5,444 nucleotides of DNA from a bacterium (GTDB taxonomy: Bacteria > Hydrothermota > UBA3072 > B12-G15). The notes under the pieces were generated by a model, which was not told the DNA's origin, did no database searches, and worked only from the letters and a program-made list of their open reading frames with translations. Position 1 is the stretch's first letter. The number at the start of each line of letters is the position of its first letter. Positions 1 through 5,444 of the stretch are shown here, piece after piece. The stretch lies in contig QNDZ01000121.1 of the NCBI GenBank assembly GCA_003646055.1, positions 1 through 5,444 of the forward strand. The letters are read 5' to 3'. The position numbers and the translations under genes were made by a program.

Positions 1-1869
1 AAATGAAAACCGCATGGATACAGTAAGCCCTTTGAGTAACGCATGTTTTGCTCCTGATGAATAGCCAAGAAATAGGTTCAGATTATGCCTCCTGTCGTAT
101 CTGGGTGAATATACAAGCGTATCAATCCTCCTCTTTGTTATACCAAAGCCGTAGGAGAGCCACAAAGAGAAATTTTTTATCTTCTGTTTGAGCAAAAACT
201 CCACACCTATGGCGTATCCACTTCCTCTTTTCAGGGATTCAGCGGGAATACTGAAGAATTCAAAAAACTCACCGGGGATAAGAACCCTCTCATACTTCTT
301 ATAATATGCCTCAATCCTCAGATTCTCACCATCCCCAAGCCACTTCTCATACCCACCTATAACATGCCATGACCAGGGAAGTTCGCTCTTTATGGGTGTC
401 CAGAAATCGAACAGAGAAAAGTAGGACTCCTGGCTATTCAATGTTGCAATATACTGGTGGTATATTCCTCCTGAGAGAAGGAGGTTTGTGTTCTCATCAA
501 GCCTGTACTTCACACCTGCCCTGGGTTCAACATAAAAATTATCCGAAAGATAGAGCCCTCTTAATCCAAGATTGAATCTCCATATGGGTCCAGGAGATGC
601 CTCAAGGTTCACAAAACCCTCATAGGGAACAATCAGGTCGCTGGTTGAATAGGCAATGGATGTATCAGGAACACCCAGTTTGTCGTGGAAGAGAATCTTG
701 TTCCTCTCAATACCCATCTGTATCTTGCTATCCTCTCCCAGAAAAAAGTCAACATACTGGATAACAGAGTAATTCTCTATTCCCTGTGAACTGTAGATTG
801 TGTCTGCTGGTATCCTGAAGTCTGTGTTAAATATGGTATGGGAGAGATACGTGTTGAAAAAGAGATTTCCCTGTGCCCTTTCAATCCTGAACACCTCACC
901 AGTATTGCCCCATTTCAACAGTATCCTGTCATCACTCCCCTCAACACTGAAATCAAAAACATCCATACCCTGCATAAATGTTCCAGAAATCTTTGTGTCC
1001 TTCCACCTGTCAATGGTTGTTTTACCAATCAGGTCATAAAAATAATACGGAAGGGATATATCCTGATGCCCTAATTTCCCATACATCCAGACAAGTAGGT
1101 CAAAGTATGTCCTTCTTCCACTAAAAAAGAAGGTTCCCCAGGGAGCAGGTCCCTGTAGTGTAAGTATGGTGCTTATAAGCCCTGTTGACAGGTTCAACTG
1201 GTACTGATTTTTGTTCCCATCCTTTGTAAGTATTGATATAACTCCTGAAAGCCTTCCACCATACATTGCAGGATACCCACCTGTATAGACCTCTATATTC
1301 TTCACAATGTCTGGATTGAACATGGAGAACAGTCCAAAGAGATGTGATGTGGGATTATATACTGTGATATGGTCAAGGGATACATATACCTCATCAGGGC
1401 TACCCCCCCTTATGTATAGTTTGTTTGAAAGGTCATGCATTGTGACAACACCTGGCAAAATCTGAATTGACCTGAACACATCTGCCTCAAAGAACGAGGG
1501 GAGGTACCTTATCTCTGAAGGTGTAATGGTAATCCTGCTCAAGTCAACCGCCTTTTCAAAATCCCTTCTTGATGCAGTTATTTTTACACCTTTGAGATAT
1601 ATGGGTTCAGAAGCAAGTTCAATGTTTATATTCAGGGTTGTATCTGAAACCATTCTGATGGTCTTCTCCCAATCCCTGTATCCAATGAAACTCACCTTCA
1701 GTGTATATTCCCCTGCTGATGGAAGCCTGAGATAAAAATATCCTCTCTCATTCGCTGCCACACCAATATCGCTCCCCTTTACCATGATATTGGCAAAGGG
1801 GAGTGGCTCACCTGTATCCTTATCCATTACATATCCTGATACAGCAAATGATATAATGAGAAGTATCAC
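1..1869 (-). CDS. TonB-dependent outer-membrane receptor with N-terminal carboxypeptidase-regulatory-like domain (3' end missing)
   Basis: I read 623 uninterrupted codons from a GTG at 1869 to the left edge, with no stop. The hydrophobic start ILLIISFAVSG (2-12) looks like a signal-peptide core. Residues about 12-90 form a CarboxypepD-regulatory-like beta sandwich: SGYVMDKDTGEPLPFANI, a later ERGYFYL, then YTLKVSFIGY. GVKITAS (94-100) resembles a TonB box. The plug domain spans about 115-218 and includes IQILPGV, LYIRGGSPDE, IEVYTGGYPAMYGGRLSGVI. The remainder is barrel-like: alternating aromatic strands and late elements such as YSPRYDRRHNLNLFLGY. Receptors of this layout usually run past 700 residues, so the last strands and the C-terminal aromatic residue lie outside the window. 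The protein would take up a bound substrate through the outer membrane using TonB energy, but the substrate cannot be read from the sequence. An earlier in-frame GTG at 1935 is possible. The family call is strong. Confidence 0.9.
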   Translation of the reverse strand, partial: MILLIISFAVSGYVMDKDTGEPLPFANIMVKGSDIGVAANERGYFYLRLPSAGEYTLKVSFIGYRDWEKTIRMVSDTTLNINIELASEPIYLKGVKITASRRDFEKAVDLSRITITPSEIRYLPSFFEADVFRSIQILPGVVTMHDLSNKLYIRGGSPDEVYVSLDHITVYNPTSHLFGLFSMFNPDIVKNIEVYTGGYPAMYGGRLSGVISILTKDGNKNQYQLNLSTGLISTILTLQGPAPWGTFFFSGRRTYFDLLVWMYGKLGHQDISLPYYFYDLIGKTTIDRWKDTKISGTFMQGMDVFDFSVEGSDDRILLKWGNTGEVFRIERAQGNLFFNTYLSHTIFNTDFRIPADTIYSSQGIENYSVIQYVDFFLGEDSKIQMGIERNKILFHDKLGVPDTSIAYSTSDLIVPYEGFVNLEASPGPIWRFNLGLRGLYLSDNFYVEPRAGVKYRLDENTNLLLSGGIYHQYIATLNSQESYFSLFDFWTPIKSELPWSWHVIGGYEKWLGDGENLRIEAYYKKYERVLIPGEFFEFFSIPAESLKRGSGYAIGVEFLLKQKIKNFSLWLSYGFGITKRRIDTLVYSPRYDRRHNLNLFLGYSSGAKHALLKGLTVSMRFSF

Positions 1870-2591
1870 CTGAAGTACTCCACTGCATTTATAAATATCC
1901 TGAGTCCATCCCCACCTTCCCTTCCCCGTTTCCACTCTGGATGGGAATGCCTGAACATGTTCCGCTCTGGATGGGGCATCATACCAAGAACCCTTCCCGT
2001 TTCATCGGTCATCCCTGCAATATGGAGTGCTGAATCCGATGGGTCAAAACTTCTGTAGAAAAGACATGCATAACCCTCATTCACAACCTTTTCCTGCACT
2101 TCTTCATCCATAAACACAACCCTGCCCTCAGCGTTCGCAACGGGAAGACTGATGTTTTTAATCCCCTTTAGAAATACACACCTGTTGGAGGTTTCAAGTT
2201 CAATCCAGGTATCAATGAACATACCCCGTGTATTCATGGTCAATGTAAGGTGCTGTTTACCGTCAAGGAAGGGAAGGATACCAGATTTAACAAGTATCTG
2301 GAACCCATTACAGATACCGAGAACAAGCCCGCCTCTATCAACAAATCTTTTCAACTCATCAAAAAGAAACTTCTCAATCTCTATGGCCATCACCTTACCC
2401 GCACCAAGGTCATCACCATAGGTGAATCCACCTGGTATAACAAAGATGTTGAAATCCTTGAGAATTTCAGGACTCTCCATAAGTTTCTTGATGTAAACAT
2501 CCTCTACATTTGCACCAGCAGTCTTCAGTGCATGAGCAGTCTCAACATCACAGTTTGTGCCGGGACCTCTCAATATCAATGCCTTCACCAT
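1866..2591 (-). CDS. purQ: Phosphoribosylformylglycinamidine synthase, glutaminase subunit
   Basis: This class I (triad) glutamine amidotransferase of 241 residues hydrolyses glutamine and delivers ammonia to PurL in the FGAM synthase complex in the cytosol. The N-terminus ALILRGPGTNCD (residues 4-15) is typical of PurQ. PGGFTYGDDLGAGK (53-66) is the oxyanion-strand region. GICNGFQ (92-98) carries the nucleophile Cys94, and MMPHPER (204-210) carries the triad His207 and Glu209. The length is normal for the family, and all three catalytic residues are present. The ATG at 2591 has a strong GGAGGG five bases upstream and overlaps the purL stop by seven bases. The final TGA overlaps the GTG of the receptor gene. 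One oddity is a second His-Pro-Glu (H217-P-E-W) exactly ten residues after H207-P-E-R, encoded by a near-identical 16-base repeat. The assignment is secure. Confidence 0.97.
   Translation of the reverse strand: MVKALILRGPGTNCDVETAHALKTAGANVEDVYIKKLMESPEILKDFNIFVIPGGFTYGDDLGAGKVMAIEIEKFLFDELKRFVDRGGLVLGICNGFQILVKSGILPFLDGKQHLTLTMNTRGMFIDTWIELETSNRCVFLKGIKNISLPVANAEGRVVFMDEEVQEKVVNEGYACLFYRSFDPSDSALHIAGMTDETGRVLGMMPHPERNMFRHSHPEWKRGREGGDGLRIFINAVEYFR
1878..1881 (-). promoter_or_regulatory. Ribosome binding site for the receptor gene, inside the purQ 3' end
   Basis: GGAG sits eight bases before the GTG at 1869, in the last codons of purQ. Its spacing and the GTGA stop/start overlap support initiation at this GTG by translational coupling, despite the non-ATG codon. 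Confidence 0.5.
1930..1975 (-). repeat. Short imperfect direct repeat with 30-base period inside purQ
   Basis: Two 16-base copies at 1930-1945 and 1960-1975 (plus strand TTCCRCTCTGGATGGG) differ at one base, and their starts are exactly 30 bases apart, so the frame is kept. On the coding strand they encode HPER (residues 207-210, catalytic) and HPEW (217-220). They could be a small in-frame duplication or convergence on a conserved C-terminal motif. Confidence 0.7.
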
Positions 2592-5380
2592 TTTATCCCT
2601 CCACTGAAAGCAGTGTAAACATGGTCTATGTCAAGGTCAATTACTCTTTCACCATTCACATCTATTATCAGCCTTCCATTCCCACCTACAACACCTATCC
2701 TCTGTAAATATATACCCTTAAAGGACTCCAGAAATTCATTCTCCTTTTCCATGTCCACCTCAACAATAAACCTTGTGTTGGACTCACTGAAAAGGAAGTA
2801 GTCAGGTCTCATATCCGTTTCAAAGGAGAACTCTCCACCCATGTAAAAACACATCTCTGAAATTGCAGCCCCTATTCCTCCCTGGGACACATCGTGAACA
2901 GCCTTGAAGAATCCCTTTCTCACCCCATCTGCCACTGCACGGAGAACGCGTGGTGATAAAACCTTATCAACCTCTGGAACAATACCCCTCTCCCTTATTC
3001 CCCTGTAGAGAAAGTACTGGCTTCCACCAAGTTCCTTCTTTGTATCCCCGATCAGATAGACTGGATTCCCTTGTGTTTTGAATTCCGAGGTCATGCCAAG
3101 TCTGTAATCCTCTATAACACCAATTGCAGATATGAGGAGTGTTGGTGGGATTGACCTGAATCCATCACCCATTCTGTACTTATTATGCAGGCTGTCCTTG
3201 CCTGAAATATAAGGAACACCATAAATCTTTGCATATTCATAACAGGCCTTAACACTGAGGAAAAGGTCACCAAGAATCACAGGGTCATCTGTGTCACCAA
3301 AGGCAAAGTTGTCAAGGATTGCTGTGTTCTCAAGTTTTCCTCCACAACTCACAAGATTCCTCAATGCCTCCTCAATCACAGAGGCAGCCATCCTGTAAGG
3401 GTCTATTTTACCATAGTGAGGATTTATTCCATTGCTTATCACCACTGCCCTCTCTGATTCAAGAACAGGCCTTATGATAGCACCATCAGAGGGAAGACTG
3501 CCCATGAATGGTTTCAATACACTTCCTCCCTGAACCTCGTGGTCATACTGCCTCACAATCCACTCCTTGCTTGCCACATCAGGCATCCTGATTACTCCCA
3601 TGAAGACATCATTCATATTGTCCGGTTCAGGGATATCAATATCCTCCATCCTATCCAGAATGGTTATCTTCCTTTCAGAAAGAGGTACACCGTTATGGAG
3701 GAAATCCATGTCAATATCACACACCACATTACCATCATAATAAAGCACAAGTTTTTTGTCGTTTGTAAACTCACCTATTACAGTCGCCTCAACATCCTCC
3801 TCCCTGAATACCTCCAGCAGTCTTTCAAGGTCTTCCTCTTTCACCGCAATCACCATCCTCTCCTGCGACTCAGATATCCAGATTTCTGTGTATGATAATC
3901 CTGAATACTTAAGAGGAACCCTTTCAAGGTAAACCTTAGCACCTGTATCCTTACCCATCTCCCCAACTGCTGATGACAGTCCACCTGCACCACAATCAGT
4001 GATTGACTGGATAAGCCCCATATCCCTTGCCTTTATAATGCAGTCAAGCATCTTCTTCTCCTCAATGGGATTACCAATCTGCACAGCAGATATGGACACA
4101 TCAAGTGATTCCTCTGTTAACTCCATGGATGAGAATGTTGCTCCATGTATCCCATCCCTTCCAGTTTTTCCACCAACAAGGACAATTTTATACCCTGGTT
4201 TAACCCCCTTCTTCAATTGTTCCCTTGGAATTACGCCGATGCTCCCTGCAAAGACAAGTGGGTTATGGAGAAAGTCGTCACTGAAACAAACAGCCCCATT
4301 CACAGTTGGAATTCCCATTCTATTACCATAGTCCCTTACACCTGAAACAACACCACGAACAATCCTTCTCGGGTGAAGAACACCTGATGGCACATCCTCC
4401 AGTTCCATCTCTGGATTGGCAAAGCAGAAAACATCAGTGTTTGCAACGGGCTTTGCACCCTTTCCCGTTCCGAGTGTATCCCTTATCACGCCCCCAATCC
4501 CTGTTCCTGCACCACCATAGGGCTCAATGGCTGAAGGGTGATTATGGGTTTCCACCTTGAAGGTAACTGCATACTTATCATCAAAGGCAATTGCACCAGC
4601 ATTATCAATAAACGTGAGCAGTGTCCACGGTGCATCTATCTCCTCCGTTGCCCTCTTTATGTATGAGAACAATGTTCCCATGTTGTTCCCATTGTGGGTA
4701 ATAGTGGATTTGAATGTCTTGTGATAGCAGTGCTCACTCCATGTCTGGGCAATAGTCTCAAGTTCGCAATCCGTTGGCTCCCTACCTATCCCTCTGAAAT
4801 ACTCCTGTATCCTCCTCATCTCATCAAGGTTCAGGGAAAGAACGCCCTCCCTGGAAATCTCCATCAGCCTTTCATCATCTGCATTGATTATCGGGACATT
4901 TATCAATCTGAACTTATACTCATGGGGTTCGATGAACACCTCATCAGGTGAATCTATCACCTGTTCAACAACAGGGTTCATCACAACCCTGTTGAGGAAT
5001 ATGTTTCTCTGTTTATCATCAAGTGTTTTCTCAACCTTTATAAACCTGCCACTCCTTGCATTCTCAACAGGGATTTTCAGTATCCTGGTTATCTCTTTTA
5101 TTGTCTCACCCACTGAATCAAAAACACCTGGTCTGTAACTTATCAGGAATCCACCACTGAAATCAGGGGATGTGTCAACAGTATTCACAACAGGGTCTGA
5201 AACAACACTGAGGGCAATCCTCTCCAGTTCCTCCTGACTCAAATCCCCTTTTATAAAGTAAACATCAAAGAAATCAACCCTGCCCGTATCAATGTTGAAA
5301 AGTTTTGCATCCTCCCTTATCCCTTCCCCCCTCACATCCCTGAAACCTTTCCTTGTCCCAACCTTGATTATTCCTATCAT
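2585..5380 (-). CDS. purL: Phosphoribosylformylglycinamidine synthase, synthetase subunit with fused tandem PurS-like N-terminus
   Basis: This is the ATP-dependent cytosolic subunit of FGAR amidotransferase (EC 6.3.5.3), which converts FGAR to FGAM with ammonia supplied by PurQ. From the ATG at 5380 it is 931 residues, longer than small PurL proteins (about 600-750) and shorter than the large single-chain form (about 1,300) that includes the glutaminase. Residues about 2-144 hold two PurS-like modules. The catalytic core follows: TWSEHCYHKT near 213-222 with the conserved His (H217), ETHNHP at 277-282, GGAGTGIGG at 289-297, DCGAGGLSS at 462-470, then a second AIR-synthase-like half with GKDSLHNKY at 727-735 and HDVSQGGIGAA near 829-839. 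No glutaminase domain is present, which matches the separate purQ gene downstream. The ATG at 5380 was chosen over the one at 5407 (nine residues longer) because of its Shine-Dalgarno spacing and ATGA overlap. The stop overlaps purQ by seven bases. No key motif appears missing. The family call is very secure; the exact start is less so. Confidence 0.96.
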   Translation of the reverse strand: MIGIIKVGTRKGFRDVRGEGIREDAKLFNIDTGRVDFFDVYFIKGDLSQEELERIALSVVSDPVVNTVDTSPDFSGGFLISYRPGVFDSVGETIKEITRILKIPVENARSGRFIKVEKTLDDKQRNIFLNRVVMNPVVEQVIDSPDEVFIEPHEYKFRLINVPIINADDERLMEISREGVLSLNLDEMRRIQEYFRGIGREPTDCELETIAQTWSEHCYHKTFKSTITHNGNNMGTLFSYIKRATEEIDAPWTLLTFIDNAGAIAFDDKYAVTFKVETHNHPSAIEPYGGAGTGIGGVIRDTLGTGKGAKPVANTDVFCFANPEMELEDVPSGVLHPRRIVRGVVSGVRDYGNRMGIPTVNGAVCFSDDFLHNPLVFAGSIGVIPREQLKKGVKPGYKIVLVGGKTGRDGIHGATFSSMELTEESLDVSISAVQIGNPIEEKKMLDCIIKARDMGLIQSITDCGAGGLSSAVGEMGKDTGAKVYLERVPLKYSGLSYTEIWISESQERMVIAVKEEDLERLLEVFREEDVEATVIGEFTNDKKLVLYYDGNVVCDIDMDFLHNGVPLSERKITILDRMEDIDIPEPDNMNDVFMGVIRMPDVASKEWIVRQYDHEVQGGSVLKPFMGSLPSDGAIIRPVLESERAVVISNGINPHYGKIDPYRMAASVIEEALRNLVSCGGKLENTAILDNFAFGDTDDPVILGDLFLSVKACYEYAKIYGVPYISGKDSLHNKYRMGDGFRSIPPTLLISAIGVIEDYRLGMTSEFKTQGNPVYLIGDTKKELGGSQYFLYRGIRERGIVPEVDKVLSPRVLRAVADGVRKGFFKAVHDVSQGGIGAAISEMCFYMGGEFSFETDMRPDYFLFSESNTRFIVEVDMEKENEFLESFKGIYLQRIGVVGGNGRLIIDVNGERVIDLDIDHVYTAFSGGIKW
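2597..2602 (-). promoter_or_regulatory. Ribosome binding site for purQ, inside the purL 3' end
   Basis: GGAGGG lies five bases before the purQ ATG at 2591, within the last codons of purL. It is a near-ideal Shine-Dalgarno sequence. With the seven-base gene overlap (ATGGTGA), it suggests that purQ translation is coupled to termination on purL, which would help keep the two subunits balanced. Confidence 0.75.
4949..5377 (-). other. Tandem duplicated PurS-like modules encoded in the 5' end of purL
   Basis: Two segments of about 70 residues (5377-5168 and 5158-4949) align with a constant offset of 73 residues. KGFRDVRGEGI in the first matches PGVFDSVGETI in the second (shared G, D, GE and I). 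Near the ends, VVSDPVVNTV matches VVMNPVVEQV. The pattern resembles free PurS: a beta strand, a G-x-x-D-x-x-G-E-x-I turn and helix, then a helix ending in NPVVE or DPVVN. PurS works as a dimer, and the N-terminus of large PurL is known to mimic that dimer, so one chain here probably supplies both halves. The duplication is directly visible; the PurS assignment rests on remembered family patterns. Confidence 0.75.
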
Positions 5381-5442
5381 CCATAACCCCTTGCATTTTG
5401 TATCCATCCTCTAAATTCTTTCGCACAATTCAGAGCACTCTC
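5377..5442 (-). CDS. C-terminal end of an unidentified upstream gene (partial)
   Basis: An open frame enters from the right edge and gives 21 residues, ending ...EFRGWIQNARGYG before a TGA at 5379-5377. This TGA overlaps the preferred purL ATG as ATGA, the usual junction of tightly packed bacterial operons. The TGA is followed in frame by TAG. The other two minus-strand frames both hit stops just inside the edge (TGA at 5443 and at 5432), so this is the only frame that can carry an upstream gene up to purL. The residue mix is protein-like (aromatic and charged residues, no low complexity), but I do not recognise the family from so few residues. A purine-pathway gene would be plausible from position only. 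It could instead be a chance open frame in a leader region. Confidence 0.5.
   Translation of the reverse strand, partial: ESALNCAKEFRGWIQNARGYG
5387..5392 (-). promoter_or_regulatory. Ribosome binding site that decides the purL start
   Basis: AAGGGG lies six bases before the ATG at 5380. The other in-frame ATG, at 5407, has AGAGG directly abutting it with no spacer, which is a poor arrangement for initiation. An in-frame TAG at 5413-5411 excludes any start further upstream. The site and the ATGA overlap both favour 5380. Confidence 0.55.
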
Positions 5443-5444
5443 AT

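Noticed and set aside
369..1735. Plus-strand open frames of 68-79 codons in the left third of the window
   Set aside because: The minus strand is open for all 623 codons and reads as a TonB-dependent receptor, so these are shadows.
1..1869. Possible frameshift or pseudogene in the receptor, because no complete open frame is bounded within the window
   Set aside because: Codon-by-codon reading from 1869 to 1 found no stop or frame break. The gene is simply cut by the window edge.
2152..2707. Overlapping plus-strand open frames of 65-122 codons opposite purQ and the purL 3' end
   Set aside because: They lie antisense to strongly recognisable purQ and purL, show no family motif, and are explained by the codon bias of the real genes.
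3539..5138. Several plus-strand open frames of 66-118 codons opposite purL
   Set aside because: Their translations are rich in His, Pro and Ser and have no domain signature. The minus strand is continuous PurL across the region.
5381..5407. PurL start at the ATG at 5407 (940 residues)
   Set aside because: AGAGG abuts this ATG with no spacer, while the ATG at 5380 has AAGGGG at a good distance and an ATGA overlap with an upstream frame. It is kept only as an alternative.
5430..5444. Tiny minus-strand reading frame MRVL followed by a stop, as a possible leader peptide upstream of purL
   Set aside because: Four codons at the window edge carry no information, and a neighbouring frame fits better as the end of an upstream gene.

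Overview
The window is a compact stretch of protein-coding DNA read entirely from the minus strand, probably from a diderm (Gram-negative-type) bacterium. The diderm inference rests on a TonB-dependent outer-membrane receptor. Arginine is encoded mostly by AGG/AGA, isoleucine often by ATA, and base composition looks moderate. That pattern would suit several uncultivated or thermophilic bacterial lineages, but the sequence alone does not fix a phylum.

In transcription order (right to left) the layout is: (1) the last 21 codons of an unidentified upstream gene at 5377-5442; (2) the formylglycinamidine ribonucleotide (FGAR) amidotransferase synthetase subunit purL, whose N-terminus carries two tandem PurS-like modules, at 2585-5380; (3) its glutaminase subunit purQ at 1866-2591; (4) a TonB-dependent receptor with an N-terminal carboxypeptidase-regulatory-like domain, starting at 1869 and running off the left edge of the window without a stop codon.

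Every junction overlaps: 4 bases (ATGA) before purL, 7 bases (ATGGTGA) between purL and purQ, and 4 bases (GTGA) between purQ and the receptor. Each start has a purine-rich Shine-Dalgarno-like stretch inside the preceding gene. This implies one polycistronic, probably translationally coupled transcript. No stretch over 300 bases lacks a gene, and I see no promoter, terminator, RNA gene, CRISPR array or insertion sequence.

PurL and PurQ together carry out the fourth step of de novo purine synthesis (FGAR + glutamine + ATP to FGAM). PurQ releases ammonia from glutamine, PurL uses ATP to install it, and the fused PurS-like modules should stand in for the separate PurS bridging subunit. The receptor is not an obvious purine-synthesis protein. 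Its tight coupling to purQ, and the intermediate PurS-PurS-PurL plus free PurQ architecture, are the two most notable points. I found no convincing evidence of a wholly new system.
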